Shown: positions 9,174 through 20,432, counted from the stretch's first letter. The stretch: 64,000 bases of DNA from Kitasatospora fiedleri (GCF_948472415.1 NZ_OX419519.1:5795001-5859000), one strand, 5' to 3'. Numbers and translations: made by a program. The notes: generated from the sequence alone by a model not told the origin.

Positions 9174-9986
9174 GTGGCAGTGGCACGACGCCGTCTGGAC
9201 GCGGAGCTGGTGCGCCGCAAGCTGGCCCGTTCGCGGGAGCACGCGAGCGAGTTGATCGCGGCGGGCCGGGTGTCGGTGGGCGGCGCGGTGGCGACGAAGC
9301 CGGCGACGCAGGTGGAGACCGCGGCGGCGGTGGTGGTCGCGAAGGACGACGCGGACCCGGACTACGTCTCGCGCGGCGGGCACAAGCTGGCGGGCGCGTT
9401 CGCGGCGTTCGTGCCGCAGGGCCTGGTGGTGGCGGGCCGGCGGGCGCTGGACGCGGGCGCGTCCACGGGCGGGTTCACGGACGTGCTGCTGCGCGCGGGC
9501 GCGGCGCACGTGCTGGCGGTGGACGTCGGCTACGGGCAGCTGGCCTGGTCGTTGCAGAGCGACGGGCGGGTGACGGTGATGGACCGCACCAACGTGCGGG
9601 AGCTGACGCCGGAGCTGATCGGCGGGGAACCGGTGGACCTGGTGGTGGGCGACCTGTCGTTCATCTCGCTGGGCCTGGTGCTGCCGGCGCTGGCCCGCTG
9701 CGCGGCGCCGGACGCGGACCTGGTGCTGATGGTGAAGCCGCAGTTCGAGATCGGCAAGGAGCGGCTGGGGTCGGGCGGCGTGGTGCGTTCGCCGGAGCTG
9801 CGGGCCGAGACGATCCGGCGGGTGGCCGGGCAGGCGTGGGAGTCGGGGCTGGGGGTGCGGGCGGTGGCGGCGTCGCCGCTGCCGGGGCCGTCGGGGAACG
9901 TCGAGTACTTCCTGTGGCTGCGCCGGGACGCGGAGCCGCTGGATCCGGCGGCGGCGGACCGGGCCGTGGCCGAGGGGCCCCAGTAG
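9174..9986 (+). CDS. tlyA: TlyA family rRNA 2'-O-methyltransferase/haemolysin-like protein
   Basis: An N-terminal S4 RNA-binding domain (RRRLDAELVRRKLARSREHA) is followed by an FtsJ-like methyltransferase fold with the SAM motif DAGASTGGFTDVLLRAGA and the MVKPQFE catalytic lysine segment. TlyA of actinobacteria methylates cytidines of 16S and 23S rRNA, and its loss confers capreomycin resistance in mycobacteria. The start is ambiguous: GTG at 9156, 9174 or 9180 are all in frame. 9174 is chosen for its spacing from GGGAGC. About 270 residues, the family's usual length. It precedes nadK by about 90 bases, an order common in streptomycetes. Confidence 0.92.
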   Translation: MAVARRRLDAELVRRKLARSREHASELIAAGRVSVGGAVATKPATQVETAAAVVVAKDDADPDYVSRGGHKLAGAFAAFVPQGLVVAGRRALDAGASTGGFTDVLLRAGAAHVLAVDVGYGQLAWSLQSDGRVTVMDRTNVRELTPELIGGEPVDLVVGDLSFISLGLVLPALARCAAPDADLVLMVKPQFEIGKERLGSGGVVRSPELRAETIRRVAGQAWESGLGVRAVAASPLPGPSGNVEYFLWLRRDAEPLDPAAADRAVAEGPQ

Positions 9987-10077
9987 GGTACTTGGCAGGC
10001 GTCCGGGCGTTGCGCAGACTGGCAGGTCGTGGTCGGGCCGCAACGGCCCGGCGGGCGTAGGGAGAGGGCAGCGGGGA

Positions 10078-10977
10078 ATGAGCGATCGTCGTACGGTCTT
10101 CCTGATCGCGCACACCGGCCGGGAGGCGGCCCTGCGCAGCGTGGAGGGCGTGGTGGACGGCCTGCTGCGGGCGGGGATGCGGATTCGGCTGCTGGAGTCC
10201 GAGGCGCCGGACCTGGACCTGCCGGACGGGGTGGAGCTGGTGCCCGGCGGGCACGGCGCGGCGGACGGCTGCGAGCTGATCCTGGTCGCGGGCGGGGACG
10301 GCACGCTGCTGCGCGGGGCGGAGCTGGCCCGGGAGTCGGGGCTGCCGATGCTGGGCATCAACCTGGGCCGGGTGGGGTTCCTCGCCGAGGCCGAGCGCGA
10401 CGACCTGGCGACCGTGGTGGAGCGGGTGGTGGCCGCCGACTACGAGGTCGAGGAGCGGATGACCATCGACGTGCTGGTGCGCACCGACGGGAGCGTGCTG
10501 CACGAGGACTGGGCGCTGAACGAGGCGTCGGTGGAGAAGGCGTCCCGGGAGCGGATGCTGGAGGTGGTCACCGAGGTGGACGGCCGCCCGGTGTCGAACT
10601 TCGGCTGCGACGGGGTGGTGCTGTCCACGCCGACCGGCTCCACGGCGTACGCGTTCTCCGGCGGCGGGCCGGTGGTGTGGCCGGAGGTGGAGGCGCTGCT
10701 GATGGTGCCGATCAGCGCGCACGCGCTGTTCGCCCGGCCGCTGGTGACCTCGCCGGACTCGGTGCTGGCGGTGGAGGTGCAGCCGCGGACCCCGAACGGG
10801 GTGCTGTGGTGCGACGGCCGCCGTTCGGTCGAACTCCCGGCCGGGGCGCGGGTGGAGGTCCGCCGGGGCAAGGTCCCGGTGCGGCTGGCCCGGCTGCACC
10901 GGGCCCCGTTCACCGACCGGCTGGTCGCCAAGTTCGCTCTCCCGGTGACGGGTTGGCGCGGCCGGTCGGACAACTGA
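10078..10977 (+). CDS. nadK: NAD kinase
   Basis: A 299-residue cytosolic enzyme that phosphorylates NAD to NADP with ATP or polyphosphate. The diagnostic GGDGT motif lies near residue 72 (LVAGGDGTLLRGAE), followed by NLGRVGFLAE and the NAD-binding STPTGSTAYAFSGGGPVV block. The ATG at 10078 has GGGAGAGGGCAGCGGGG upstream. The gene continues the tlyA-nadK order. In many streptomycetes recN follows directly; here a regulator and a membrane protein gene lie between. Confidence 0.95.
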   Translation: MSDRRTVFLIAHTGREAALRSVEGVVDGLLRAGMRIRLLESEAPDLDLPDGVELVPGGHGAADGCELILVAGGDGTLLRGAELARESGLPMLGINLGRVGFLAEAERDDLATVVERVVAADYEVEERMTIDVLVRTDGSVLHEDWALNEASVEKASRERMLEVVTEVDGRPVSNFGCDGVVLSTPTGSTAYAFSGGGPVVWPEVEALLMVPISAHALFARPLVTSPDSVLAVEVQPRTPNGVLWCDGRRSVELPAGARVEVRRGKVPVRLARLHRAPFTDRLVAKFALPVTGWRGRSDN

Positions 10978-11020
10978 CCGGCCGGATCGGCGGGTTGACG
11001 GGACGTCGGGGGAGGGCGGG

Positions 11021-12493
11021 TCAGAGCGCGGCGGGGGCCGGGTCGGCGCCGGAGAGGCGCTCGGTGCGGGCCAGCGCGGCGGCCTCGGCGATCCGCCGCA
11101 GCGCGTCGGGGACGTGCGCGGCGGGCAGGGTGAGCGGCAGCCGCAGGTGCTCCTCGAACGCGCCGTCGACGCCGAACCGGGCCCCGGAGGCGATCCGGAC
11201 GCCGGTCCGCTCGCCGGCCCGGGCCAGCGCGGTGGCCGGCAGCCCGGGGGTGGCGGCCCACAGCGCGAGGCCGCCGGGCGGCAGGGCGAAGCGCCAGGCG
11301 GGGAAGTGCCGGGGCAGCTCGCGGGCGAACGCCTCGGCGGTGGCCCGCAGCTGCGCGTGCCGCTCGGCCCGGATCGCCGACAGGTGCTCGGTCAGCAGCC
11401 GGGCCGCGACCAGTTGCTCCAGCACGGGCGTGCCCAGGTCGTACAGCGCCCGGTCGGCAGCCAGTTTGCGGACCAGGGAGGGCTGGGCGCGCAGCCAGCC
11501 GATCCGCAGGCCGGGCCAGAGGATCTTGCCGGCCGAGCCGACGGTGATCACCTGGGCGTCCCGGTCGAGCGCGGCCAGCGGGCGGGGCAGGTCGGAGTCG
11601 GCGACGCCCCAGCCGAGTTCGGCGCAGGTCTCGTCGGCGATCACGGCGGTGCCGGCGGCCCGGGCGTGGGCCAGCAGGGCGCGGCGCCGCTCCTCGTCGA
11701 CCAGCGCGCCGGTGGGGTTCTGGAAGTCGGGGATGACGGAGGCCAGCCGGGGCGCGGCGCCGCGCAGCACCCGCTGCCACTGCGCGAGGTCCCAGTCGGC
11801 GGGCCCGGCCCCGTCGCCGGTCAGCGGGACGGGCACCAGGCGGGCGCCGGCCCGCTCCAGGGCGCGCAGCGTGTTGGCGTAGCTGGGGGCCTCGACGGCG
11901 ACCCGGTCGCCGCGCGACAGCAGCGCCTGGTGGGCCAGGTGCAGGGCGCTCATCGCGCCGGTGGTGACCAGCACCTGCTCGGAGCCGGTGGGCAGGCCGC
12001 GCTCGGTGTAGCGGCGGGCGACGGCCTCGCGCAGCACCGGCAGCCCGGTCGGGTAGTTGCCGTGCCCGGCGGTGTACGCGGGCAGGTGGGCGACGGCGTG
12101 CGCGGCGGCCTCGGCGAGCTGCGGCGGGGCGGTGGGCGCGGCCAGGCCCAGGTCGAGGACGCCGCCCTGGTCGGGGGAGACGGGGTGCAGCGCGTCGGCG
12201 GGCGGCGCGGTGCCCGCCGGCAGGGCCGTCCAGGAGCCGGCGCCGCGCCGCGAGCGCAGGTAGCCGTCGGCGCGCAGCGCCTCGTACGCGGCGGCCACGG
12301 TGGTGCGGGACAGGTGCAGCTCGGCGGCGAGCTCGCGTTCGGCGGGCAGCCGGGTGCCGACCGGGAGGCGGCCGTCGGCGACCAGTCGGGAGACCTGCGC
12401 GGCCAGCGCCCGGTAGGCGGGGCGGCGGCCGTCCGGGGCGGGCAGTTGGCGGGCGAGGGCGTGCGGGGTGAGCGTGCTGTGCCACTCGGCCAT
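11021..12493 (-). CDS. MocR-type regulator (GntR HTH fused to aminotransferase fold)
   Basis: A 490-residue protein. Residues about 25-95 form a GntR winged helix (LPAERELAAELHLSRTTVAA). The remainder is a class I aminotransferase-like domain with the PLP lysine in TVGSAGKILWPGLRIGW. MocR proteins bind PLP or a PLP adduct and control neighbouring genes. The neighbour is a divergent YczE-like membrane protein, an association known for MocR regulators. An inverted repeat, CAGTCCA-33-TGGACTG, lies in the shared 110-base promoter region. The pair sits between nadK and recN and looks like an insertion into that block. Confidence 0.88.
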   Translation of the reverse strand: MAEWHSTLTPHALARQLPAPDGRRPAYRALAAQVSRLVADGRLPVGTRLPAERELAAELHLSRTTVAAAYEALRADGYLRSRRGAGSWTALPAGTAPPADALHPVSPDQGGVLDLGLAAPTAPPQLAEAAAHAVAHLPAYTAGHGNYPTGLPVLREAVARRYTERGLPTGSEQVLVTTGAMSALHLAHQALLSRGDRVAVEAPSYANTLRALERAGARLVPVPLTGDGAGPADWDLAQWQRVLRGAAPRLASVIPDFQNPTGALVDEERRRALLAHARAAGTAVIADETCAELGWGVADSDLPRPLAALDRDAQVITVGSAGKILWPGLRIGWLRAQPSLVRKLAADRALYDLGTPVLEQLVAARLLTEHLSAIRAERHAQLRATAEAFARELPRHFPAWRFALPPGGLALWAATPGLPATALARAGERTGVRIASGARFGVDGAFEEHLRLPLTLPAAHVPDALRRIAEAAALARTERLSGADPAPAAL

Positions 12494-12500
12494 CGTCGAT

Positions 12501-12547
12501 CAGTCCACTCGGTTCGGATTGGCCCTGTCGGGTCGGGTTTTGGACTG
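12501..12547. promoter_or_regulatory. Candidate MocR operator in the divergent promoter
   Basis: A perfect 7-bp inverted repeat, CAGTCCA at 12501-12507 and TGGACTG at 12541-12547, lies in the divergent promoter region 8 bases from the regulator start. A CATAGT -10-like hexamer follows at about 12549. Two half-sites separated by several turns are typical of MocR binding. The site is predicted only. Confidence 0.4.
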
Positions 12548-12605
12548 CCATAGTGGCGTGCAGCGCCGGAGAACGGCAAGCACCGCACCGAGAAGAGGTC
12601 CACCG

Positions 12606-13316
12606 ATGGCGGTCTCCCTGACCCTGCCCCCGTCCCGCACCGACGCGTCGCCGCCCACCGACCCGCCCGGCACCGCACCGACCCGCGGCCCGTCCCGCCG
12701 GCTGCCCCGCCGACTCGCCCAGCTCGCCGTCGGCCTGGTGCTGTACGGCGTCTCGATGGGCCTGGTGCTGCGCTCCGCGCTCGGCGGCAACCCGTGGGAC
12801 GTCTTCCACCAGGGCCTGGCCCGGCACGTCGGGCTGAGCGTGGGCACCTGGGTGACGGTGGTGGGCGCGCTGGTGCTGCTGCTGTGGATACCGCTGCGGC
12901 AGAAGCCCGGCGTCGGCACCCTCGGCAACGTCGCCGTCCTCGGCGTGGCCATGGACGCCACCCTGTCCCTCGTCCCGCACCCGCACGCCCTCGCCGTGCG
13001 CGTCCCGCTGCTGGCCGCCGGCATCGTCCTCAACGGCCTCGCCTCCGGCCTGTACATCGGCGCCCGGCTCGGCCCCGGCCCCCGCGACGGCCTGATGACC
13101 GGCCTGCACCGGCGCACCGGCCGCTCCGTCCGGCTGATCCGCACCGGCATCGAGCTGACCGTGCTGACCGCCGGCGTCCTCCTCGGCGGCACCTTCGGCC
13201 TCGGGACCCTCGCCTACGCCCTGGCGATCGGCCCGCTGGTGCAGTTCTTCCTGCCCCGGCTGACCGTCCCCGAGCAGGGCCGGACGGCGCCCGCCGGTGC
13301 CGCCACTCAGGGGTGA
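12606..13316 (+). CDS. YczE/YyaS/YitT-like integral membrane protein
   Basis: A 236-residue membrane protein. After a Pro-rich cytoplasmic N-terminus of about 35 residues there are about five hydrophobic segments (LAQLAVGLVLYGVSMGLVLR, VTVVGALVLLLWIPL, LGNVAVLGVAMDATLSL, VPLLAAGIVLNGLASGLYIG, then VLTAGVLLGGTFGLGTLAYA). The ARLGPGPRDGLM turn is typical of the family. The substrate is unknown. The divergent MocR regulator suggests control by a PLP-type signal. The ATG at 12606 is in frame; no strong ribosome site is seen. Confidence 0.8.
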   Translation: MAVSLTLPPSRTDASPPTDPPGTAPTRGPSRRLPRRLAQLAVGLVLYGVSMGLVLRSALGGNPWDVFHQGLARHVGLSVGTWVTVVGALVLLLWIPLRQKPGVGTLGNVAVLGVAMDATLSLVPHPHALAVRVPLLAAGIVLNGLASGLYIGARLGPGPRDGLMTGLHRRTGRSVRLIRTGIELTVLTAGVLLGGTFGLGTLAYALAIGPLVQFFLPRLTVPEQGRTAPAGAATQG

Positions 13317-13367
13317 ACCGGGGGCGGTCGTCGCAAAGCGACGGTGGAACCTCGTAAGGTCGTCTCC

Positions 13368-15113
13368 GTGTTGGACGAGATGCGGATACGGGATCTGGGT
13401 GTCATCGACGACGCCGTGGTCGAACTCGCCCCCGGCTTCACCGCCGTCACGGGCGAGACCGGCGCGGGCAAGACCATGGTGGTGACCAGCCTCGGTCTGC
13501 TGCTCGGCGGCCGGGCCGATCCGGCGTTGGTGCGCAACGGCTCCGAACGGGCGGTGGTGGAGGGGCGGTTGACGCTCGACCCGGACTCGCCGGTGGTGGC
13601 CCGCGCCCTGGAGGCGGGGGCCGAGCTGGACGACGGCGAGCTGCTGGTCAGCCGCACCGTCTCCGCCGAGGGCCGCTCCCGGGCGCACGTCGGCGGCCGC
13701 TCGGTGCCCGTCGGGCTGCTCGCCGAGCTCGGCGAGGACCTGATCGCGGTGCACGGCCAGACCGACCAGCAGCGGCTGCTGCGCCCCTCCCGGCAGCGCG
13801 GCGCGCTGGACCGGTACGCGGGCGAGGCCGTCGCCGAGCCGCTGGCCCGCTACCGCGAGGTGTACCGGGAGCTGCGCCAGGTCTCCGCGACCCTGGAGGA
13901 GCTGACCACCCGGGCCCGGGAGCGCGCCCAGGAGGCCGACCTGCTGCGCTTCGGACTGGAGGAGATCGCCGCCGCCGAACCGGTCGCCGGAGAGGACGCC
14001 GAGCTGGCCGTGGAGGCCGAGCGGCTGGGCCACGCCGACGCGCTCTCCTCCGCCGCCACGCTCGCGCACGCCGCCCTCGCGGGCGACCCGGCCGACCCGG
14101 AGGCCGTCGACGCGGGCACCCTGCTGGCCCAGGCCCGCCGCGCCGTCGACGCGGTGCGCCACCACGACGAGCGGCTGGCCGCGCTGGCCGAGCGGCTCGG
14201 CGAGTGCGGCTACCTGCTCGCCGACGTGGCCGGCGACCTCGCCGGGTACGCCGACGACCTGGACGCCGACCCGGTCCGGCTGGCCGCCGTCGAGGACCGC
14301 CGGGCCGTGCTGACCCACCTGGTGCGCAAGTACGCGGGTACCGAGGGCACCCTGGCCGAGGTGATCGCCTGGGCCGAGACCGGCTCGGTGCGGCTGCTCG
14401 AACTCGACGGCGACGACGAGCGGATCGACGAACTCGGCGCGCGGGAGACCGAGTTGCGCACCCGGCTGGCCGACCTGGCGGCCGAGGTCTCGCGGGCCCG
14501 GCACGCCGCCGCCGACAAGTTCGCCGCCGCGGTCTCCGACGAGCTCGCCGAACTCGCCATGCCGCACGCCCGGGTGACCTTCGCGATCAGCCAGCTGGAC
14601 GACCTGGCCGGGATCGAGCTAGAGGGCCGCAGCGTCTCCTACGGCCCGCACGGCGTCGACGAGGTCGAGGTGCTGCTCGCCCCGCACCCCGGCGCCCAGC
14701 CCCGCCCGATCGCCAAGGGCGCCTCCGGCGGCGAGCTGTCGCGCGTCATGCTGGCCGTCGAGGTGGTCTTCGCGGGCGCCGACCCCGTCCCCACCTACCT
14801 GTTCGACGAGGTCGACGCGGGCGTCGGCGGCAAGGCCGCGGTCGAGATCGGCCGCCGGCTGGCCAAACTCGCCCGCAGCGCGCAGGTCGTGGTGGTCACC
14901 CACCTCCCGCAGGTCGCCGCGTTCGCCGACCGGCACCTGGTGGTGGAGAAGACCAACGACGGCGTCGTCACCCGCAGCGGCGTCAAGACGCTCAACGACG
15001 AGGAGCGGGTGCGCGAACTCTCCCGGATGCTGGCCGGATTGGAGGACTCCGAACTCGGCCGGGCGCACGCCGAGGAGCTGCTGGAGGCGGCCCGCACGGC
15101 CCGCGCCCGCTGA
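13368..15113 (+). CDS. recN: DNA repair protein RecN
   Basis: An SMC-like ATPase of recombinational double-strand break repair, 581 residues from GTG 13368. The Walker A motif is ETGAGKTMVV (about residue 30). Two central coiled-coil arms follow, then the ABC signature GASGGELSRVMLAVE (about residue 450) and Walker B YLFDEVDAGVGG. GTG 13368 (VLDEMRIRDLGVID) is preferred over GTG 13344 because it matches the usual RecN N-terminus; ATG 13380 is also possible. It is complete and typical in length. Confidence 0.95.
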   Translation: MLDEMRIRDLGVIDDAVVELAPGFTAVTGETGAGKTMVVTSLGLLLGGRADPALVRNGSERAVVEGRLTLDPDSPVVARALEAGAELDDGELLVSRTVSAEGRSRAHVGGRSVPVGLLAELGEDLIAVHGQTDQQRLLRPSRQRGALDRYAGEAVAEPLARYREVYRELRQVSATLEELTTRARERAQEADLLRFGLEEIAAAEPVAGEDAELAVEAERLGHADALSSAATLAHAALAGDPADPEAVDAGTLLAQARRAVDAVRHHDERLAALAERLGECGYLLADVAGDLAGYADDLDADPVRLAAVEDRRAVLTHLVRKYAGTEGTLAEVIAWAETGSVRLLELDGDDERIDELGARETELRTRLADLAAEVSRARHAAADKFAAAVSDELAELAMPHARVTFAISQLDDLAGIELEGRSVSYGPHGVDEVEVLLAPHPGAQPRPIAKGASGGELSRVMLAVEVVFAGADPVPTYLFDEVDAGVGGKAAVEIGRRLAKLARSAQVVVVTHLPQVAAFADRHLVVEKTNDGVVTRSGVKTLNDEERVRELSRMLAGLEDSELGRAHAEELLEAARTARAR

Positions 15114-15237
15114 CCCGGGGCCGGCCGGCACCGCCGCGGGCGACGCGCCAGCGGCGGTGCCGACTGTCCAAGAGGCGGACCGACCTGGCATGGTGGCGAG
15201 CGGACACCAGCTGACAACGAGTCGGAGCGAGACAGAC

Positions 15238-16398
15238 GTGGACCATTCCGCCGCGCGGGCCGCCGCGGCCCCCCAGCTGCACGTGGTGCTCGTCCTCGCC
15301 GCCGCGACCGGCGGCATCGGCGCCCACGTGCGCTCCCTCACCCAGGGCCTGGTCGCCCACGGCGTCACCGTCACGGTCTGCGCGCCCGAGGGCACCGACC
15401 GGCTGTTCGGGTTCTCGGCGGCCGGCGCCCGGCCGCACACCGTCGACATCACCCCGACCTCCGGGGCCCGCAGCGACGCCACCGCGATCGGCGAACTGCG
15501 CCGCGCCTTCACCGGCGCCGACATCGTGCACGCCCACGGCCTGCGGGCCGGCCTGCTGTCCGACCTGGCGCTGCGCACCGCCGGCCGCTTCCCCGGCATC
15601 CGCCCGGAGACCCCGCTGGTGGTCACCTCGCACCACGCGCTGCTCACCACCGGACTCGACCGCCGCCTCCAGCGCCTGATGGAGCGCCGGGTGGTGCGGG
15701 CCGCCGACCTGGTCCTCGGCGCCTCCTCCGACCTGGTCGCCCGGGCCCGCGAACTCGGCGCCACCGACGCCCGGCTGGGCCCGGTCGCCGCCCCGCCGAT
15801 GCCGCCCGGCACCCTGGACCGGGACGACGCCCGCAAGGCGCTGCCCGGCGGCGACGACGGCCGCCCCGTGGTGCTGGCGATCGGCCGGCTCGTCCCGCAG
15901 AAGTGCTTCGGGCTGCTGCTCGACGCCGCCGGGCACTTCGCCGCGCCCGGCGCCCCCGCCCCGCGCGTCCTGCTGGCCGGGGACGGCCCCGAGCGGCAGG
16001 ACCTGCGCGAGCGGATCGCCGCCGAGCAGCTGCCCGTCGAACTGCTCGGCTACCGCACCGACATCCCCGACCTGCTGGCCGCCGCCGACCTGGTGGTGCT
16101 CTCCTCCCGTTGGGAGGCCCGCTCGCTGGTCGCCCAGGAGGCCATGCGGGCCGGCGTCCCGGTGGTGGCCACCGCCGTCGGCGGCGTCCCCGAACTGGTC
16201 GGCGACGCCGCCGTCCTGGTCCCGTTCGCCGACCCCCGGGCGCTGGGCGCCGCCGTCCGCGACCTGCTCGCCGACCCCGGCCGCCGCGCCGCGCTCTCCG
16301 CCGCCGGCCGGGCCCAGGCCGCCACCTGGCCGGACGAGGCGGCCACCGTCGCCCAGGTGCTGTCCATCTACGACGAGCTGGCGCAGCGCCGCCCCTGA
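15238..16398 (+). CDS. GT4-type glycosyltransferase
   Basis: A 386-residue GT-B fold glycosyltransferase of family 4. The N-terminal Rossmann domain begins LHVVLVLAAATGGIGAHVRS, with DIVHAHGLRAG. The C-terminal donor-binding half has VLAIGRLVPQKCFGLLLDAA and the E-x7-E region AMRAGVPVVATAVGGVPELV. The sugar donor and acceptor are unknown. GTG 15238 is preferred to the more upstream GTG 15157 because GGAGCGAGACAGAC precedes it and the upstream residues are not family-like. It lies 124 bases after recN, probably in the same operon, and converges on the GH15 gene. Confidence 0.85.
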   Translation: MDHSAARAAAAPQLHVVLVLAAATGGIGAHVRSLTQGLVAHGVTVTVCAPEGTDRLFGFSAAGARPHTVDITPTSGARSDATAIGELRRAFTGADIVHAHGLRAGLLSDLALRTAGRFPGIRPETPLVVTSHHALLTTGLDRRLQRLMERRVVRAADLVLGASSDLVARARELGATDARLGPVAAPPMPPGTLDRDDARKALPGGDDGRPVVLAIGRLVPQKCFGLLLDAAGHFAAPGAPAPRVLLAGDGPERQDLRERIAAEQLPVELLGYRTDIPDLLAAADLVVLSSRWEARSLVAQEAMRAGVPVVATAVGGVPELVGDAAVLVPFADPRALGAAVRDLLADPGRRAALSAAGRAQAATWPDEAATVAQVLSIYDELAQRRP

Positions 16399-16447
16399 CC
16401 CCCCGTCGACGGCCCGGCCGCCCGTCACCGGCCCGCCCGGCGGGCGG

Positions 16448-18376
16448 TCAGCCGTCGGACAGGTTGAGCCCGCCCGCCGCGGTCAGCCGCAGGGCGGTGT
16501 CGATCAGCGGGACGTGGCTGAACGCCTGCGGGAAGTTGCCGACCTGGCGGCGGGCCCGCGGGTCCCACTCCTCGGCGAGCAGGCCCAGGTCGTTGCGCAG
16601 GGCCAGCAGCCGTTCGAACAGCTCGCGGGCCTCGCCGACCCGGCCGATCATCGCCAGGTCGTCGGCCAGCCAGAACGAGCAGGCCAGGAACGCGCCCTCG
16701 TGCCCGGACAGCCCGTCCACGTTGTTGCCGTCGTCGTCGTGGGTCGGGTAGCGCAGCACGAAGCCGTCCTCGGTGGACAGTTCGCGCTGGATCGCCTCGA
16801 TGGTGCCGATGACCCGCTTGTCGTCCGGCGGCAGGAAGCCGACCTGCGGGATCAGCAGCAGCGAGGCGTCCAGCTCCCTGCCGCCGTAGTACTGGGTGAA
16901 GGTGTTGCGCTGCGGGTCGTAGCCGCGGGCGCACACGTCGGCGTGGATCTCGGCGCGCAGGGCCGTCCAGCGCTCGGTCAGGCCGGGCGGCTGCTCGTCG
17001 GCCTGGGCCAGCAGCTTGAGGGTGCGGTCGACGGCGACCCAGGCCATCACCTTGGAGTGCACGAAGTGCCGGCGCGGGCCGCGGACCTCCCAGATGCCCT
17101 CGTCCGGGTTGCGCCAGTGGTCCTCCAGGTACTCGATCAGGCGCAGTTGCAGCTGGTGGGCGTGGTCGTGCCGGGACAGGCCGGACATGGTGGCCAGGTG
17201 CAGGGCCTCGACCACCTCGCCGTACACGTCGAGCTGGAGCTGCCCGGCGGCGCCGTTGCCGACCCGGACCGGGCGGGAGTCCTCGTAGCCGGGCAGCCAG
17301 TCGAGTTCGGACTCGGTGAGTTCGCGCTCCCCGGCGATGCCGTACATGATCTGCAGGTTCTCCGGGTCGCCGGCCACCGCGCGCAGCAGCCACTCGCGCC
17401 AGGCCCGGGCCTCCTCGCGGTAGCCGGTGCGCAGCAGCGAGGAGAGGGTGATCGCGGCGTCGCGCAGCCAGGTGTAGCGGTAGTCCCAGTTGCGCTCGCC
17501 GCCGAGGTCCTCGGGCAGCGAGGTGGTGGGGGCGGCGACGATGCCGCCGGTGGGGGCGTAGGTGAGCGCCTTGAGGGTGATCAGCGAGCGGACCACGGCC
17601 TCCCGGTAGGGGCCCTGGTAGGTGCACTGGTCGACCCAGTCGCGCCAGAACCGCTCGGTGGAGGCCAGCGCGCCCTCGGCGTCCGGCGGGGCGGGGGCCG
17701 GCTCGTGCGAGGCCTTCCAGGTCAGGCCGAAGGCGATCCGCTCGCCCGCGGTGACGGTGAAGTCCGCGTACGTGGTCAGGTCGCGCCCGTAGGTCTCGGC
17801 GTGGCCGTCCAGCCACACCGAGTCGGGCCCGGCGACGGCGACGGTGCGCTGCCCGACCTCCGGGTGCTCGACCCGGTGCACCCAGGGCACGATCCGGCCG
17901 TAGCTGAAGCGCATCCGCACCGCCGAGCGCATCCGGACGGTGCCGGCCAGGCCCTCGACGATCCGGATCATCTGCGGCACGTCGGGCGTGCCGAGCAGGT
18001 GGCGGGGCGGCATGAAGTCGATCACCCGGACAGTGCCGCCCTCGGTGTCCCACTCCTGCTCCAGGATCAGCGAGTCGCCCCGGTAGCGGCGCCGGTCGCA
18101 CGGCACCGCGGGGGCGGCGGCGGTGACCGGCGGGACGCGCAGCTCGCCGGTGTCCAGCAGGGCCGAACGGGGCTCGGGCGCGGCGGGCGGCGGCTCGACC
18201 GGGGTGGCCGGGCCGATCCGCCAGAAGCCGTGCTCGTCGGTGCCCAGCAGCCCGGCGAACACCGCGGGGGAGTCGAACCGGGGCAGGCACAGCCAGTCGA
18301 CCGCGCCGTCCCGGCTGACCAGCGCCGCGGTCTGCATGTCCCCGATCAGCGCGTAGTCCTCGATGCGACCGGCCAT
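16448..18376 (-). CDS. GH15 family glycoside hydrolase (glucoamylase/trehalase-like)
   Basis: A 642-residue cytoplasmic-type member of glycoside hydrolase family 15. The N-terminus IEDYALIGDMQTAALVSRDG and the catalytic-domain motif WDYRYTWLRDAAITLSSLLR are characteristic, with EGAFLACSFWLADDLAMIG near the C-terminus. Characterised relatives include trehalases and glucoamylases, so trehalose is a plausible substrate but is not proven by the sequence. The ATG at 18376 (MAGRIEDY) is the natural family start, although the frame stays open further up. It has no signal peptide. It is divergent from pyrG and converges on the GT4 gene. Confidence 0.88.
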   Translation of the reverse strand: MAGRIEDYALIGDMQTAALVSRDGAVDWLCLPRFDSPAVFAGLLGTDEHGFWRIGPATPVEPPPAAPEPRSALLDTGELRVPPVTAAAPAVPCDRRRYRGDSLILEQEWDTEGGTVRVIDFMPPRHLLGTPDVPQMIRIVEGLAGTVRMRSAVRMRFSYGRIVPWVHRVEHPEVGQRTVAVAGPDSVWLDGHAETYGRDLTTYADFTVTAGERIAFGLTWKASHEPAPAPPDAEGALASTERFWRDWVDQCTYQGPYREAVVRSLITLKALTYAPTGGIVAAPTTSLPEDLGGERNWDYRYTWLRDAAITLSSLLRTGYREEARAWREWLLRAVAGDPENLQIMYGIAGERELTESELDWLPGYEDSRPVRVGNGAAGQLQLDVYGEVVEALHLATMSGLSRHDHAHQLQLRLIEYLEDHWRNPDEGIWEVRGPRRHFVHSKVMAWVAVDRTLKLLAQADEQPPGLTERWTALRAEIHADVCARGYDPQRNTFTQYYGGRELDASLLLIPQVGFLPPDDKRVIGTIEAIQRELSTEDGFVLRYPTHDDDGNNVDGLSGHEGAFLACSFWLADDLAMIGRVGEARELFERLLALRNDLGLLAEEWDPRARRQVGNFPQAFSHVPLIDTALRLTAAGGLNLSDG

Positions 18377-18711
18377 GGTTCTCCGTTCCGTGCGGGCCCC
18401 GCGGCGGACGGTGCGCACAGGGTCGGGCGAGGATGTCGACGTTTGAGCAGAATACGTGGATTCGGGTGGTTCGGCCGCCCCCACGCGCCCCCACCGCCTG
18501 CCCGCGCGCGCCGGGGCCCATGCCGGGCGACCCCGTCCGAGCTGCGCCGATGCGCCGTCCGGCCGATCCGCGCCGGGCCGCCGCACCCGGACGCGGACGA
18601 CCACTCGCCGGGGCACTGATACGCTGGTATCCCGTGGAACTGGTGGGAACGAGGGCCGGGAGCCCCTCCACCGGCGTCACCCTCCGACACGCGACCCACG
18701 GGAGCCCCCTC
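18377..18711. other. Divergent promoter region, GH15 and pyrG
   Basis: 335 bases between the GH15 start and the pyrG start. I see no gene. A TACGCT -10-like element at about 18620 could serve pyrG. No convincing -35 or regulatory element was identified. Confidence 0.4.
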
Positions 18712-20382
<1,671 letters not shown>

Positions 20383-20397
20383 GCGCCCCCGGGGCGC

Positions 20398-20432
20398 GGA
20401 GCGCCCGCCGGGATCTTCCCGGCGGGCGCTCC
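20398..20432 (+). terminator. Hairpin terminator after pyrG
   Basis: A perfect 15-bp stem (20398-20412 with 20418-20432) and 5-base ATCTT loop lie 16 bases after the pyrG stop. No T tract follows, as is usual in this group. Confidence 0.75.

Noticed and set aside
10440..14567. 1375-residue open frame on the minus strand
   Set aside because: It runs across nadK, the MocR gene and recN in a shadow frame with low-complexity Arg/Gly/Ala content.
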